The notes below the pieces were generated by a model. The model saw nothing but the letters and a program-made list of their open reading frames with translations. It had not been told where the DNA came from and did no database searches. A program made the translations under genes and the position numbers. Shown in pieces: positions 1 through 12,523 of a stretch of 64,000 bases of DNA. The stretch is from Corynebacterium suicordis DSM 45110 (GTDB taxonomy: Bacteria; Actinomycetota; Actinomycetes; Mycobacteriales; Mycobacteriaceae): positions 1 to 64,000 of the forward strand of contig NZ_JADKMY010000002.1 of NCBI RefSeq assembly GCF_015351405.1, written 5' to 3'. How positions within the stretch are numbered: position 1 is the first letter of the stretch; every line of letters starts with the position of its first letter.

Positions 1-130
1 GTGATCGGTCATCCGTACCACCCTGCAAGACACCAGAACGGTGTCAGGCGCAGGGCACTGTGGAATCTAAAAAATAAAAACTTGATTCATCACGCTATTG
101 AGTTCTCAAACATCATATGCACACAACCGC
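1..130 (-). promoter_or_regulatory. 16S rRNA operon leader (boxA-like element and processing hairpin)
   Basis: Read on the minus strand, positions 110-91 give TTTGAGAACTCAATAGCGTG, closely matching the antitermination/leader element preceding 16S rRNA in mycobacteria and corynebacteria. Further downstream, towards position 1, is a compound hairpin: stem 21-26 with 50-55 and stem 29-34 with 40-45, as expected of rRNA leader processing structure. A T-rich tract lies between them. No 16S sequence is inside the window, so the rRNA gene itself is inferred to begin just past the left edge. Confidence 0.75.
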
Positions 131-174
131 CAGCCTCGGATTCTTTTCCGTGGCCGCTCGCTGCGACTCCGATT

Positions 175-203
175 AATTTACACACAACTGTGAACGTTCA
201 CAA
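175..203 (-). promoter_or_regulatory. Putative rRNA operon promoter with overlapping palindrome
   Basis: On the minus strand, TTGTGA (203-198) and TAAATT (180-175) form a sigma-A-like -35/-10 pair with a 17-base spacer, about 65 bases upstream of the boxA-like element. The -35 hexamer overlaps the perfect 14-base palindrome TGTGAACGTTCACA (189-202). Its half-sites TGTGA/TCACA are separated by 4 bases, not the 6 of a GlxR/CRP site, so the regulator is unknown. Confidence 0.5.
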
Positions 204-224
204 ATCCGCTGGTCAGAGCGCTTT

Positions 225-1223
225 TTATTCCTTGCTAAGGTAACTCACAGCGTTCTGCGCGGCCCGCTTGGCAAAGGGCGAGACACCAGTGATGGTCGCA
301 GCCCCCGGGCCCACACTCTCCCCATAACCCACCATGAACATCCCCTCCACCGTCGGTGTCATACCATCTAGTAGGTCCCGCACTGGGTTCACCGCCGGTC
401 GAAAGCCGGTGCACCAGATCAAATGATCCGCTTCAATCTGATCAAGTGAACCAACCATTTCTTCCGCCGCCAGCTCACCCGCATCCCGCGCCTCACGCAC
501 ATCTTCGACTGCAACGATGTCCCCCAGCTGCGATTCCGGTCCTGGATCGGCCTCGCCCTTCATCATCGCGTTCAACCGCTCCCGATTGCGGCGGAACAAC
601 ACCCGTCCATCCACGTCATCCGGCATAAACCGTGGTTGTCTCCGCGTCAACCACGTCACATCCGCGACCTTCGTCAGTTCAGCAGCGATTTGTGCACCTG
701 AGTTTCCTCCCCCGACCACTGCCACATTCTGCCCCTTGAATGGCTCCGCACCCGGATAGTTCGCAGTATGCCACTGCTTCCCCGCGAAATCGCCAGGATA
801 ATGGGGCACAAAAGGCGCAGACCAGGTTCCCGTAGCAACAATGAGACAATCGGCACTCCATCGCTCATCCTTGGCGTCGGAAAGAACGAATCGACCGGAC
901 TCTTTTGTCACGGTGACTATTCGCACGGGGCGTTCCACTGGAATGGAATAGCGCTGCTCATACTTGGTGAAATAATCCACCACATGCGAAGCCGGCGGAA
1001 ATCCCGGATGACTGGGCATCATCATGCCCGGCAGATTGGACGCGTTCGCTGGGGAGAATAGTCGCAGCGATGGCCACGCATGTCGCCACGCTCCCCCGGG
1101 AGCTTCCTGATCGTCCAGCACCAGGGTCTGCACGCCCGCTCGCAGCAGGTAATACGCGGTGGCCAGCCCCGACTGACCTCCGCCGAGAATGATCGCCTGA
1201 TAATCCCTCTCCACGGCGCTCAT
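225..1223 (-). CDS. Flavin-containing monooxygenase / FAD-NAD(P)H oxidoreductase
   Basis: This 332-residue protein has an N-terminal FAD-binding GGGxxG motif (residues 14-19), an ATG motif near 130, a second GGGNSG dinucleotide fold (171-176) for NAD(P)H, and FAGKQWHTANY at 146-156, which fits the FxGxxxHxxxY fingerprint of class B flavin monooxygenases. It should be a cytosolic NADPH-dependent oxygenase of a small organic or metalloid substrate. The substrate cannot be read from sequence. Arsenite-type FMOs and general small-molecule FMOs look alike here, and no ars genes are nearby. The start ATG directly follows a GGGGGAG ribosome-binding site. It lies 27 bases downstream of tyrS on the same strand and upstream of the rRNA leader. 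Confidence 0.8.
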   Translation of the reverse strand: MSAVERDYQAIILGGGQSGLATAYYLLRAGVQTLVLDDQEAPGGAWRHAWPSLRLFSPANASNLPGMMMPSHPGFPPASHVVDYFTKYEQRYSIPVERPVRIVTVTKESGRFVLSDAKDERWSADCLIVATGTWSAPFVPHYPGDFAGKQWHTANYPGAEPFKGQNVAVVGGGNSGAQIAAELTKVADVTWLTRRQPRFMPDDVDGRVLFRRNRERLNAMMKGEADPGPESQLGDIVAVEDVREARDAGELAAEEMVGSLDQIEADHLIWCTGFRPAVNPVRDLLDGMTPTVEGMFMVGYGESVGPGAATITGVSPFAKRAAQNAVSYLSKE

Positions 1224-1237
1224 CTCCCCCTTTTTTC

Positions 1238-1248
1238 TTTTCGACGCC
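1238..1248 (-). repeat. GGCGTCGAAAA motif copy (tyrS/monooxygenase gap)
   Basis: Exact copy of an 11-mer that occurs six times in the window. Here it fills the short gap between the tyrS stop and the ribosome-binding site of the next gene and is followed by a purine-rich tail. Confidence 0.6.
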
Positions 1249-1250
1249 AG

Positions 1251-2519
1251 CTAGGCGCCTACCCGCGCACCCGCGAAGCGCTTCTTGCCCTTGCGCAGCA
1301 CCAGCCATGAGCCGTGCAGAAGATCGGCCTCGGTGGGTGACCATTCGATGTCCTCGATACGCTGGTTGTTCACGTACGCTCCGCCCTCGCCCACTGTGCG
1401 ACGGGCAGCGCCCTTGGACTTCTCCAACCCGGACTCAACCAGGAGATCCAGAATGCCTGTGCCTGGGGATACCTCGGCGATATCGGTTTCCTGCAGGGCA
1501 GCGGCGAGGGTTTGCTCATCCAGATCCGCTAGCTCGGCCTTGCCGAACAACGCTTGCGCGGCCAGCTCCACCTTGCCCACAGCATCCGGGCCATGGACCA
1601 GGGAGGTCATTTCTTGGGCGAGCACGCGCTGGGCTTCGCGCTTGAACGGGCGCTCGGCAACCTCGGTTTCCAAACGCTCGAGTTCCGCGCGGTCCAGGAA
1701 GGTGAACCAGCGAAGGTAGCGGATCACATCGGCATCAGCGGTATTGATGAAGTACTGGTACCAGCTGTATGGGCTGGTCATCTCCGGATCGAGCCAGAGC
1801 TTTCCGCCACCAGTGGACTTACCGAACTTGTTACCCTCGCTATCGGTCACCAGAGGAACGGTCAAGGCGTGGACGGATTCGCCATCGAGGCGTCGATTAA
1901 GATCCACGCCGGAAATGATGTTGCCCCATTGATCCGAGCCGCCCATCTGCAAACGCGCATCGTAGGTGCGGCGGAGGTGAACGTAGTCGTTGGCCTGCAG
2001 GAGCATGTAGGAAAACTCGGTGTAGGACATGCCGTCTGTTTCCAGGCGACGCTTCACCGTGTCCCGGCCAAGCATGGTGTTCAGCGAGAAGTTCTTGCCC
2101 AAATCGCGCAAGAACTCGATGGCGGAGAGCTGGGAAACCCAGTCGTAGTTGTTCACCAGAATGGCCTTGTTCTCCCCCTCGAAAGAGACAAAGCGCGTGA
2201 GCTGACCGGAGATGCGACCTGCCCACTCCTGGACGGTGGAGGCTTCGTTCATGGAACGCTCTCCGACATCGCGAGGGTCACCGATCATGCCGGTGGCGCC
2301 ACCAGCCAAAACGATCGGCGTGTGGCCTGCGAGCTGCAGACGCTTGAGCATCAACAACGGCACCAAGTGGCCAGCGTGCAGCGATGGACCAGTGGGATCG
2401 AATCCCACGTATGCGGTGGTTGGGGATTCCATCTGCTCGCGCAGGGAATCGAGATCAGTGGACTGGGCGATGAGACCGCGCCATTGAAGTTCATCGATGA
2501 TGTTTTGAGTTTCAGCCAT
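1251..2519 (-). CDS. tyrS: Tyrosyl-tRNA synthetase
   Basis: This 422-residue class I synthetase charges tRNA-Tyr with tyrosine in the cytosol. The HIGH-type motif appears as HAGH in the first 60 residues, within [12 protein letters not shown]. The KMSKS loop is KFGKS, the tyrosine-binding region contains [20 protein letters not shown], and the C-terminus is an S4 RNA-binding domain ([19 protein letters not shown]). Length is typical for bacterial TyrRS. The ATG lies 56 bases downstream of the small Trm112-like gene on the same strand, so the two may be cotranscribed. Confidence 0.97.
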   Translation of the reverse strand: MAETQNIIDELQWRGLIAQSTDLDSLREQMESPTTAYVGFDPTGPSLHAGHLVPLLMLKRLQLAGHTPIVLAGGATGMIGDPRDVGERSMNEASTVQEWAGRISGQLTRFVSFEGENKAILVNNYDWVSQLSAIEFLRDLGKNFSLNTMLGRDTVKRRLETDGMSYTEFSYMLLQANDYVHLRRTYDARLQMGGSDQWGNIISGVDLNRRLDGESVHALTVPLVTDSEGNKFGKSTGGGKLWLDPEMTSPYSWYQYFINTADADVIRYLRWFTFLDRAELERLETEVAERPFKREAQRVLAQEMTSLVHGPDAVGKVELAAQALFGKAELADLDEQTLAAALQETDIAEVSPGTGILDLLVESGLEKSKGAARRTVGEGGAYVNNQRIEDIEWSPTEADLLHGSWLVLRKGKKRFAGARVGA

Positions 2520-2575
2520 GGGTAAGCCCGCTTTCTAGATATCTACAGGGAAGTGCGTGAGAGCAAAGACGCTGC

Positions 2576-2740
2576 TCAACGAGGCCAGGTGACAGCTTCA
2601 TCAACAAGCAGCACGGGGATGCCGTCTTGGATGGGATAAGCCACGTTGAGGCGGGGATTAACCAGATAATCGCCGTTGAGCTCTAGTGGCCCCTTGTCCT
2701 GTGGGCACGCCAAGATATCCAGCAAGTGGGAATCAATCAT
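2576..2740 (-). CDS. Trm112-family small protein
   Basis: A 54-codon gene beginning MIDSHLLDILACPQDKGPL and ending VDEAVTWPR. This is the Trm112/YcaR pattern: LLDILACP followed by KGPL and a YPIQDGIPVLL strand. In other organisms such proteins activate or stabilise methyltransferases. The bacterial partner is not evident here. Only one of the classical zinc cysteines is present (C12), which is common in bacterial members. It precedes tyrS on the same strand and is divergent from the secreted hydrolase gene. Confidence 0.85.
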   Translation of the reverse strand: MIDSHLLDILACPQDKGPLELNGDYLVNPRLNVAYPIQDGIPVLLVDEAVTWPR

Positions 2741-2813
2741 GGTTACTCAGTCTAGCCCGATACTCCCCCGCAGACTGCCCCGCCCCTCGGCTCTGTGCAT
2801 AACTTTTATTTTC

Positions 2814-2848
2814 TTGCACCATGCAATTTCGGCGGAAAAAGTTATAGT
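2814..2848 (+). promoter_or_regulatory. Putative promoter/operator of the secreted hydrolase gene
   Basis: A TATAGT -10-like hexamer lies at 2843-2848, about 35 bases before the GTG start. Upstream is the dyad TTGCA-CCA-TGCAA (2814-2826). No good -35 is seen at the right distance, so this may be an activator-dependent or extended -10 promoter. Confidence 0.35.
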
Positions 2849-2883
2849 GTTAGGGACGTTGAGCAATCTAAGGGAGATGATCT

Positions 2884-3729
2884 GTGCGCTTCATGAAGAA
2901 AATGGTCACCGCACTAGCTGCTGCAAGCGCCTCAATCGCGCTGGCCACCGCACCACATGCAGCTGCTGCACCGGCCGGAAATATCGTGACCATCGCCGAT
3001 AGTTATGGCGCTAACCCAGAACAAGCCTCGTACTACTTGGGCGGAGCATTCCCGGCGCTCAACCAGCCGGGGACTCCTTTCACTGGCGGCTGTCAGCAGG
3101 CCCATAACAACTGGCCGGGTAGCCTCAGCCGCCAGACTGGCGCCCCTGTCTCCAACTGGTCCTGCGCAGCATTGACCTCCAACGGAATCATGGGACGCGT
3201 TGAAGGAGCGATCCGCAGTGGTGACCTGCACCCCGGCACTCGCTCCGTGGTGATCTCCGTGGGCATGAATGACTTCGGCCCTCCGGGTGCACGCAACGGC
3301 TACGACGTGGGAAACCACCAAGCCATCCGCGATGCTCACATGCGCGAAATCCGCAATGTCTCCCAGCGCATCCGCGCGGTGAACCCCGGCATCAACATCG
3401 TGATCGCTGGCTTTCCTCAGGTAGCTAACGCAGCCGGTGGCGTGTGTGTACTCAACGTGATCAGCAACCTGCCGATGGGACTACCGCTGCCCGTGGTGCG
3501 CGACGTGGAGAGCTTCCACCGCCAGAACCAGCTGGACGCTGCCAACGCGAACGGCCTGCGATTCGTGGATGTCCGCGAGCAAACCCGCGGTCACGATACC
3601 TGCGCGGCGGACAACCAGCGCTATGTTTCCGGAATCGTGGATACCACCGCCCCACACTGGAATATGTTCCTGCACCCCACTGACCTGGGTAACGAGCGCA
3701 TCGCCCAGGCAATTCGCCCCGTGGTCTAA
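2884..3729 (+). CDS. Secreted SGNH/GDSL-like hydrolase
   Basis: This 281-residue exported protein has a Sec signal peptide (residues 1 to about 29, ending AHAAAA-type). The mature protein begins with a beta strand and IADSYG (Ser40), corresponding to the GDS nucleophile block of SGNH hydrolases. GMNDFG at about 125-130 corresponds to the G-x-N-D block, and FLHPTDLGN near the C-terminus supplies the catalytic His. The Asp normally three residues before that His is not in the usual DxxH spacing. Several cysteines suggest disulfides. It is probably an esterase or lipase acting outside the cell on lipids or envelope glycolipids. GTG 2884 is chosen because AGGGAG lies 7 bases upstream; an ATG at 2893 is the alternative. 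Confidence 0.78.
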   Translation: MRFMKKMVTALAAASASIALATAPHAAAAPAGNIVTIADSYGANPEQASYYLGGAFPALNQPGTPFTGGCQQAHNNWPGSLSRQTGAPVSNWSCAALTSNGIMGRVEGAIRSGDLHPGTRSVVISVGMNDFGPPGARNGYDVGNHQAIRDAHMREIRNVSQRIRAVNPGINIVIAGFPQVANAAGGVCVLNVISNLPMGLPLPVVRDVESFHRQNQLDAANANGLRFVDVREQTRGHDTCAADNQRYVSGIVDTTAPHWNMFLHPTDLGNERIAQAIRPVV

Positions 3730-3777
3730 GTTCTCTGGCATCTTGGGTGAACCTGCGTTCCAGCAGGTCTGCGCAGC

Positions 3778-3814
3778 AAAATACCGCCTCGATTCCGAGG
3801 CGGTATTTTCTTTT
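3778..3814. terminator. Bidirectional intrinsic terminator
   Basis: A perfect 11-bp stem, ATACCGCCTCG (3781-3791) with CGAGGCGGTAT (3796-3806), has a 4-base loop. An A run lies on its left and TTTCTTTT on its right, so it can terminate both the hydrolase gene (plus) and argH (minus). Confidence 0.9.
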
Positions 3815-3838
3815 CCTGCGCTAGGTAGCGGATCCCAC

Positions 3839-5287
<1,449 letters not shown>

Positions 5288-5324
5288 CTACTTCCCTTCG
5301 AAAGTCCCTGTTGGAGAAAGGTGG

Positions 5325-6518
5325 TTAGGCCAGATCGCGCTTGGAGGCGATCTTGGAGGATAGACCGTGCAGCTCCACGAAACCGCGGGACAAGGTCTGG
5401 TCGAAGGAATCGCCCTCGTCGTAGGTGGCCAGGTTGAAGTCGTACAGGGACTTGTTGCTGCGACGACCGTTGACGTCCATGCGTCCAGCGTGCATGACCA
5501 TGCGGATATCGCCGGTCACGTGCTCCTGGGTGGAGTCGATGAAGGCATCGAGGCTGCGCTTGAGAGGAGCGAACCAGAGGCCGTCGTACACCTCTTCGGA
5601 CCAGCGAGCGTCAACCTGACGCTTGTAGCGGGCGAGCTCGCGCTCCACGGTGACTGCTTCCAGTGCTTCGTGCGCGCGGATCAGCGCCATGGCTCCGGGT
5701 GCTTCGTAGATCTCGCGGGACTTGATGCCCACGAGGCGATCTTCCACCATGTCCAGGCGGCCAATGCCTTGGGCACCGGCGCGACGGTTCAGCTCTTCGA
5801 TTGCCTGCAACACGGTGACCTTGCGGCCGTCGATGGCGACTGGGGCGCCGCCTTCGAAAGTGATGATAACTTCATCCGGAGCCTGGCCCAGAGCTGGATC
5901 TTCGGTGTAGGAGTAGACGTCCTTGGTGGGCGCGTTCCACAGATCCTCGAGGAAACCGGTCTCCACGGCGCGTCCCCATACGTTTTGGTCGATGGAGAAT
6001 GGGGACTTCTTGGACTGCTCGATGGGGATGCCGTTTTCCTCAGCGAAGGCGATGGCCTTTTCGCGGGTCCACGCGTAATCGCGCACGGGAGCGATGATCT
6101 CCAGGTCTGGAGCGGTGTTCGCGAAACCGACCTCGAAGCGGACCTGGTCATTGCCCTTGCCGGTGCAACCGTGAGCCACAGCGGTGCCGCCGTGCTCCTT
6201 GGCAGCATCGGAGAGGTGCTTGACGATGAGGGGACGGGAGATGGCGGAAACCAGTGGGTATTCCTTCATGTACATGCCGTTTGCCTTGATGGTGGGCAGG
6301 CAGTATTCGTTCGCGAACTCATCGCGTGCATCCAGCACGATGGACTCCACGGCACCGGCACCAAGTGCGCGCTGGCGGACGGTCTCCATGTCCTCGCCGC
6401 CCTGTCCCAGGTCGATGGACACGGCAACAACCTCAGCGTTGCGCTCCTTGGCGATCCAGCTGATGGCGACGGTGGTATCCAGTCCACCGGAGTATGCGAG
6501 TACGACGCGATCCTTCAT
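5325..6518 (-). CDS. argG: Argininosuccinate synthase
   Basis: This 397-residue enzyme joins citrulline and aspartate using ATP. The N-terminal PP-loop is SGGLDT (residues 10-15), and the core contains [14 protein letters not shown], typical of type 1 bacterial ArgG. AAGGA lies 6 bases before the ATG. It is separated from argR by a 125-base gap containing a striking inverted repeat, so argGH may have its own promoter and control. Confidence 0.97.
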   Translation of the reverse strand: MKDRVVLAYSGGLDTTVAISWIAKERNAEVVAVSIDLGQGGEDMETVRQRALGAGAVESIVLDARDEFANEYCLPTIKANGMYMKEYPLVSAISRPLIVKHLSDAAKEHGGTAVAHGCTGKGNDQVRFEVGFANTAPDLEIIAPVRDYAWTREKAIAFAEENGIPIEQSKKSPFSIDQNVWGRAVETGFLEDLWNAPTKDVYSYTEDPALGQAPDEVIITFEGGAPVAIDGRKVTVLQAIEELNRRAGAQGIGRLDMVEDRLVGIKSREIYEAPGAMALIRAHEALEAVTVERELARYKRQVDARWSEEVYDGLWFAPLKRSLDAFIDSTQEHVTGDIRMVMHAGRMDVNGRRSNKSLYDFNLATYDEGDSFDQTLSRGFVELHGLSSKIASKRDLA

Positions 6519-6562
6519 GAAAAATCCTTATCTGTTGCGAACTGTTTGTTTGCGTATTGAGT

Positions 6563-6620
6563 GAAGATGTATCTCTGTTCAGCGCTCGTGCCCAGCGTTT
6601 CTGCTCAGCGATACATCTTC
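6563..6620 (-). promoter_or_regulatory. Inverted repeat with nested direct repeats upstream of argG
   Basis: GAAGATGTATC (6563-6573) and GATACATCTTC (6610-6620) are perfect 11-base inverted copies separated by 36 bases. Inside, TCTGTTCAGCG (6573-6583) and TCTGCTCAGCG (6600-6610) form a direct repeat. It lies in the argR-argG gap, 45-102 bases upstream of the argG start. It could be a leader hairpin or a pair of operator half-sites. It does not obviously resemble the dyad upstream of argC. Confidence 0.5.
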
Positions 6621-6643
6621 GGGTTGCTTCTCTGCTTAGTAGT

Positions 6644-8013
<1,370 letters not shown>

Positions 8014-9201
8014 TCAGTCCTTCTTCTGGTTGCGGTTGTCGGTGAGCATGGTCTTTATCTTTTCGACGCCCTCTCGCGCCTGCTCCTCCGTCAAATTCAA
8101 CGGTGGGACGATCCGCAAAACCTCGGGGCTTGGGCGGTTGAGGATGAGGCCATAGTCCAGCGGATCCAGGGCCAGTGGCTGCTCGAGAACGGCTCCCAGC
8201 ATGAGGCCGTGGCCACGGACTTCCTTCACGCCGGATTCCTTGGCGAGCTCATCGGTGAAAATCGCACTGATCTTCTTGACGTGCTGCAGGAGGTTTTCAC
8301 CCTTGATGGTTTCTATCACTGCGTTTGCGGCGGCGCAGGCGATGGGATTGCCACCAAATGTGGTGCCATGCATTCCCTTTTCCAAAACCTGGGCTGGGGG
8401 CCACGCGATGGTGGCTCCGATGGGCAGACCGCCGCCCAGCCCCTTGGCCAGGGTGATCACGTCAGGGACGAAACCCTCATCAGTGGTGGTTTGGAATCCG
8501 AACCACTCCCCGGTTCTGCCCATGCCGGCTTGCACTTCGTCGATCATCAGGAGGATGCCGTGCTCATCGCAGATCTCGCGCAATCCGTGGAGGAAACCTG
8601 GCGGGGCTGGGATAACTCCGGTTTCGCCCTGGATGGATTCCACGAGGATTGCGGCCACCGAGTCATCGGCCAAGCTGCGGACAGCATCCAGATCCCCGTA
8701 TGGGAAGTATTCCACTCCCGCTGGCATCGGCTCGAAAGGAGCGCGCTTGTCGGGCTGGCCAGTCATTGCCAGCGCACCCATGGTGCGGCCGTGGAAGCCA
8801 CGCTCGGCGGTGAGAATGCGTGGGCGGCCAGTGGCGCGTGCGATCTTAAATGCTGCTTCGTTTGCCTCCGCGCCGGAGTTGCTAAAGAACACCTGGGTTT
8901 GTTCACCCTGTGGACCCAGCAGCCCGCGGAGCTGCTCTGCAAGACGGATGACCTGTGGGTGAGCGAACACGTTGGAGGTGTGGCCCAAAGTGGAGACTTG
9001 GGCGCTGACGGCTTCGATGATGGCCGGATGAGCATGACCCAGCGCATTGACGGCAATGCCTGCCAGCAGATCCAGGTAGTCCTTCCCCTGGCTATCCGTC
9101 ACTACCGCGCCGCGGCCGGTAACCAATTCCAGCTGCGGAGTGCCGTAGGTGGGCATCACGGATGCCTCCCATTGGGATTGCCAAGAATTGTTTGCGCTCA
9201 T
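8014..9201 (-). CDS. argD: Acetylornithine aminotransferase
   Basis: This 395-residue PLP enzyme converts N-acetylglutamate semialdehyde to N-acetylornithine. [11 protein letters not shown] (107-117) binds the cofactor, DEVQ (221-224) contacts the pyridine nitrogen, and Lys253 in TLAKGLGGG is the Schiff-base lysine. The start at 9201 is chosen because GGAGGA lies 5 bases upstream and the ATG overlaps the argB stop (ATGA). A longer frame to 9348 would run deep into argB. Confidence 0.96.
   Translation of the reverse strand: MSANNSWQSQWEASVMPTYGTPQLELVTGRGAVVTDSQGKDYLDLLAGIAVNALGHAHPAIIEAVSAQVSTLGHTSNVFAHPQVIRLAEQLRGLLGPQGEQTQVFFSNSGAEANEAAFKIARATGRPRILTAERGFHGRTMGALAMTGQPDKRAPFEPMPAGVEYFPYGDLDAVRSLADDSVAAILVESIQGETGVIPAPPGFLHGLREICDEHGILLMIDEVQAGMGRTGEWFGFQTTTDEGFVPDVITLAKGLGGGLPIGATIAWPPAQVLEKGMHGTTFGGNPIACAAANAVIETIKGENLLQHVKKISAIFTDELAKESGVKEVRGHGLMLGAVLEQPLALDPLDYGLILNRPSPEVLRIVPPLNLTEEQAREGVEKIKTMLTDNRNQKKD
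8060..8070 (-). repeat. GGCGTCGAAAA motif copy (3' end of argD)
   Basis: Exact 11-mer copy inside the last codons of argD, about 55 bases before the argF start, followed by a purine-rich tract as at other copies. Confidence 0.5.
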
Positions 9202-10139
9202 ACTTGCTCCTCCACGTCTGTCCATCCTTGGTCCGAAACCATTGTGCCAATACCTCCGGTTGTCATCAGCTCCAGAATCACGGAATGGGGAACGCGCCCA
9301 TCGATCACGTGAGCCGCGTTGACCCCACCGCGGATGGCGGAAAGACACGCTTCCATCTTGGGGATCATGCCGGTATCCAGGCTGGGGAGAAGCTTTTCCA
9401 ACTCATCTGGGGTGATGCGGGACACCAGGGAGTTCTTGTCCGGCCAATCGGTGTACAGACCCTGCACGTTGGTGAGCATGAGCAGGCGTTCTGCACCGAG
9501 CGCATCGGCGAGTGCACCGGCTGCGGTATCTGCATTGATGTTGTAAATATCGCCGTTCTCATCGGGGGCGATTGTGGAAATGACGGGGATTCGGCCGGCA
9601 TCGATGAGGTCGAACAAGCTTGCAGCGTTGACCTTGGTGATGTCACCCACGCGCCCGATATCCACGGCCTCACCATCGACATCGACCAGCTTCTTTTGCG
9701 CGGTGAACAGGCCGGCATCTTCGCCAGAGGTACCCACTGCATAGGGGCCATGCTCGTTGATCAGGCCCACTAGTTCCCGGCCTACCTTGCCGAAGAGCAC
9801 CATGCGGACGTACTCCATGACTTCCGGAGTGGTGACACGGAAACCGCCCCGGAACTCTCCCTTGAGACCCACCCGATCAAGCATGCTGTTGATCTGTGGG
9901 CCTCCGCCATGAACCACCACGGGTCGCGCACCGACGGTGCGGAGAAAGACCATATCTGCGGCGAAGGCACGCTTGAGCTCTTCATCCACCATCGCGTTGC
10001 CGCCGTACTTCACCACCACGATCTTGTTGCGGAAGTGAAGTAGCCATGGCAAAGCCTCTGCCAGCACGTGCGAACGTTGGCTGGGTGTGAGGTCAGCGGT
10101 GAACCTGGAAGAGTCCAGGGAATCCGGCAAGGTAGTCAT
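9198..10139 (-). CDS. argB: Acetylglutamate kinase
   Basis: This 313-residue amino-acid kinase phosphorylates N-acetylglutamate and is the usual feedback target of arginine in corynebacteria. KYGGNAM and HGGGPQI are the nucleotide and substrate glycine loops, and the C-terminal half carries the [17 protein letters not shown] segment. An N-terminal helix (about residues 1-25) of the kind found in arginine-sensitive hexameric enzymes precedes the core. ATG 10139 gives the family length; the longer frame to 10343 would overlap argJ. The stop overlaps the argD start. Confidence 0.96.
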   Translation of the reverse strand: MTTLPDSLDSSRFTADLTPSQRSHVLAEALPWLLHFRNKIVVVKYGGNAMVDEELKRAFAADMVFLRTVGARPVVVHGGGPQINSMLDRVGLKGEFRGGFRVTTPEVMEYVRMVLFGKVGRELVGLINEHGPYAVGTSGEDAGLFTAQKKLVDVDGEAVDIGRVGDITKVNAASLFDLIDAGRIPVISTIAPDENGDIYNINADTAAGALADALGAERLLMLTNVQGLYTDWPDKNSLVSRITPDELEKLLPSLDTGMIPKMEACLSAIRGGVNAAHVIDGRVPHSVILELMTTGGIGTMVSDQGWTDVEEQV

Positions 10140-10197
10140 GTTCACGATCCGTTTCGGGTTTGCGATGAAGTAGGGCGGGCTAAAACCATCTGTGGTG

Positions 10198-11412
10198 CTA
10201 GGTGGAGTATTCCGAGTTGATCTCCACGTAGGAGTAAGAAAGGTCAGTTGTCCACACGGTTGCTCGGCCATCGCCCACACCGAGGTTGATCTCCACGGCG
10301 ATATCCGCGCCAGACAAATCGACATTGCGGGCACCTGGGGCACCGGTGGAATTCACGCACACGGGCTTGCCGTTGAAGGACACGTTGATCTTCTCTGGAT
10401 CCATATCCACGGGGGCCATTCCCACGGCAGCGAGCACACGACCCCAGTTCGGATCGGAACCAAACATTGCACACTTGAACAAATTATCGCGGCCCACCAC
10501 ACGGGCGGCATCCTTGGCTTCCGCATCGGTAGCAGCACCGGTGACGGTGATGGATACGCGCTTGGTCACGCCTTCGGCATCGGCTTGCAGCTGCATCGCC
10601 AGGTCTAGGCACACCTGATGAATTGCATCCGTGAACTCCTGCTCGTCTGGGGTCACGCCGGATGCTCCTGAGGCCATGAGCAGCACCGTGTCATTGGTGG
10701 AGGTGGAGCCGTCCACGTCCAGGCAGTCGAACGTGGTGGCAGTGGCTGCACTGAGAGAATCGTGCAGCTGCGCGGGGTTCTCAATGAGGGCGTCCGTGGT
10801 GAGGAAGACCAGCATGGTAGCAAGTGAAGGTGACATCATGCCCACACCCTTGCCCATTGCGCCGATGGACCAGCCCTGGCCACGATAAACGGCTTCCTTC
10901 TGCACGATATCCGTGGTCATGATGGCGTTTGCCGCGGCGTTACCAGCGGTAATCTCCTCCGACAATTGCGGAACCAAGGTCTCAATACCGGAAAGGAGCT
11001 TTTCCATGGGGAGCACATCACCGATGAGACCGGTGGAGCACACAGCTACATCTGTGCTGTTGATCTCCAGCATCTCTGCGACCTTGTCCGCAGTGGCCTG
11101 AGCATCAGTATCGCCCTGCACGCCGTTGCACGCGTTTGCGTTACCCGCATTGATCACGGCAGCTTTGAACGTGCCGTCATTGTGCTTCCGGGTGAGCTTC
11201 ACCGGGGAGGCGACAACCCGGTTGCGCGTGAACATGGCCGCTGCATGGAATGTGGGCCCGTTGTTGACCAGCAGGGACATGTCTGGCTTTCCAGATGGCT
11301 TGATACCCGCGGTGGTCGCTGCAGCCGAGAATCCCTGCGGGACGGTGATGCCAGTGGCACGTTCTCCCACTGCATGCCCATCTGGCTGGGTGGCCGATCC
11401 GTGTGTGTTCAT
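10198..11412 (-). CDS. argJ: Bifunctional ornithine acetyltransferase / N-acetylglutamate synthase
   Basis: This 404-residue enzyme transfers the acetyl group from acetylornithine to glutamate and so runs the cyclic arginine pathway. The self-cleavage site is ATML with nucleophile Thr199, which splits the precursor into alpha and beta chains. [11 protein letters not shown] lies upstream. ATG 11412 has GGAG overlapping the end of argC and gives the normal length. It lies 4 bases after argC. Confidence 0.96.
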   Translation of the reverse strand: MNTHGSATQPDGHAVGERATGITVPQGFSAAATTAGIKPSGKPDMSLLVNNGPTFHAAAMFTRNRVVASPVKLTRKHNDGTFKAAVINAGNANACNGVQGDTDAQATADKVAEMLEINSTDVAVCSTGLIGDVLPMEKLLSGIETLVPQLSEEITAGNAAANAIMTTDIVQKEAVYRGQGWSIGAMGKGVGMMSPSLATMLVFLTTDALIENPAQLHDSLSAATATTFDCLDVDGSTSTNDTVLLMASGASGVTPDEQEFTDAIHQVCLDLAMQLQADAEGVTKRVSITVTGAATDAEAKDAARVVGRDNLFKCAMFGSDPNWGRVLAAVGMAPVDMDPEKINVSFNGKPVCVNSTGAPGARNVDLSGADIAVEINLGVGDGRATVWTTDLSYSYVEINSEYST

Positions 11413-11416
11413 GTTT

Positions 11417-12442
11417 TTAGACTCCAGACTGCGGGAGACCCGCGGTTTCTTCCCAACCCAGCATGAGGTTGAGACATTGCACCGCGGCACCGGCAGTGCC
11501 CTTGGTGAGGTTATCGATGGCACTGGTGATAACAGCCATGCCATCTATGACTTCCACCTGCAGGTGGGTCATGTTCGAGCCACGGACATTTTGTGTTTCC
11601 GGCTGCTGGCCCTCCGGGAGGAGCAACAGGAATGGTTCATTTGCGCAGAAGTCCTGGTAGGCGCGTCGAATATCCGCACTGCTGCCCCGGGCTGGGGCGG
11701 TTACCGTGGTGAGAATTCCGCGTGTGAGCGGAGCCAGAACTGGCGTGAAGACCACGTGCACTGCCTCGCCTTCGGGCACAAATTGCTGCAAGTTCTGGGT
11801 AATCTCTGGGGTGTGGCGGTGTGAGCCCACGCTGTACGCGCGCAGGTTTTCCATCGTTTCTGCACCCAGCAGCTTTACTGCTGCCTTCTTGCCCGCTCCG
11901 GACACTCCGGTCACGGACACAACGCTGATCTGTGGGGCGATCACCCCAGCCGCCACACCGGGCAATGCAGCAAGCGTTGCTCCCGTGGGGAAACAGCCGG
12001 GAGCAGCCACATAATTAGAACCCGCGATAATCTCCCGGTTACCCGGAAGTTCCGGGATGCCGTACGTGCGGCTACCTGCGTACTCCGAGCCGTAATAACG
12101 CTGCCATTCATCTTCGTTGCGCAGGCGGTAGTCCGCTCCGCAATCAACGACCTTCATGGAATCAGGCAGATCCAGTGCAGCGGACAGCCCGTGTGGCAGG
12201 CCAAGGATCGCGGCATCATTCTCAACGAGGATCTCACGCGTGGTTTCTTCCAGTACACGGTCCGCCAACTGTGGCAATTGCGGAACGATATCCCCGAACC
12301 TTTGACCTGCGTTGGAACCGCCGGTGAGGCTACCGATTTCAAAGTCCTTGCCATAGCCAGGGTGCGCAAGAAGCAGGCGGAGAGCCTCTCCTCCTGCGTA
12401 TCCACTGGCACCTGCGACCGCAATTTTCAACATGCGATCCAT
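11417..12442 (-). CDS. argC: N-acetyl-gamma-glutamyl-phosphate reductase
   Basis: This 341-residue NADPH-dependent reductase is the first gene of the arginine operon. GASGYAGGE (11-19) is the nucleotide-binding loop and Cys150 in [10 protein letters not shown] is the catalytic thiol. The ATG at 12442 has AAGG a few bases upstream. An ATG three codons later (12433) is equally possible. Operator-like dyads lie immediately upstream. Confidence 0.95.
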   Translation of the reverse strand: MDRMLKIAVAGASGYAGGEALRLLLAHPGYGKDFEIGSLTGGSNAGQRFGDIVPQLPQLADRVLEETTREILVENDAAILGLPHGLSAALDLPDSMKVVDCGADYRLRNEDEWQRYYGSEYAGSRTYGIPELPGNREIIAGSNYVAAPGCFPTGATLAALPGVAAGVIAPQISVVSVTGVSGAGKKAAVKLLGAETMENLRAYSVGSHRHTPEITQNLQQFVPEGEAVHVVFTPVLAPLTRGILTTVTAPARGSSADIRRAYQDFCANEPFLLLLPEGQQPETQNVRGSNMTHLQVEVIDGMAVITSAIDNLTKGTAGAAVQCLNLMLGWEETAGLPQSGV

Positions 12443-12463
12443 TGTGCCTTACAGGAACCGAGA

Positions 12464-12496
12464 ATGCAAACTATGCATAATTATGGATATTATCCA
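12464..12496 (-). promoter_or_regulatory. Putative ARG boxes (ArgR operators) upstream of argC
   Basis: Three overlapping dyads occupy 33 bases just before argC: ATGCA-N5-TGCAT (12464-12478), the near-palindrome ATGCATAATTATGGAT (12473-12488) and TGGATA-T-TATCCA (12484-12496). AT-rich, TGCAT-containing 16-18-base palindromes ahead of argC fit ArgR operators. Assignment rests on position and symmetry only. Confidence 0.6.
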
Positions 12497-12523
12497 CAAT
12501 TCTCCGCAAAGGCCAGCGGAGAT

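Noticed and set aside
189..202. Palindrome TGTGAACGTTCACA considered as a GlxR/CRP site or LexA box
   Set aside because: The half-site spacing is 4, not the 6 bases of GlxR, and the core does not fit the actinobacterial SOS box.
1..243. Open frame of 80 codons on the plus strand at the left edge
   Set aside because: It runs through the rRNA leader, the promoter and the end of the monooxygenase gene on the other strand, has no ribosome-binding site and no protein-like pattern.
5367..6560. 397-codon open frame antisense to argG
   Set aside because: It mirrors the argG frame, is explained by codon bias of the true gene and has no ribosome-binding site.
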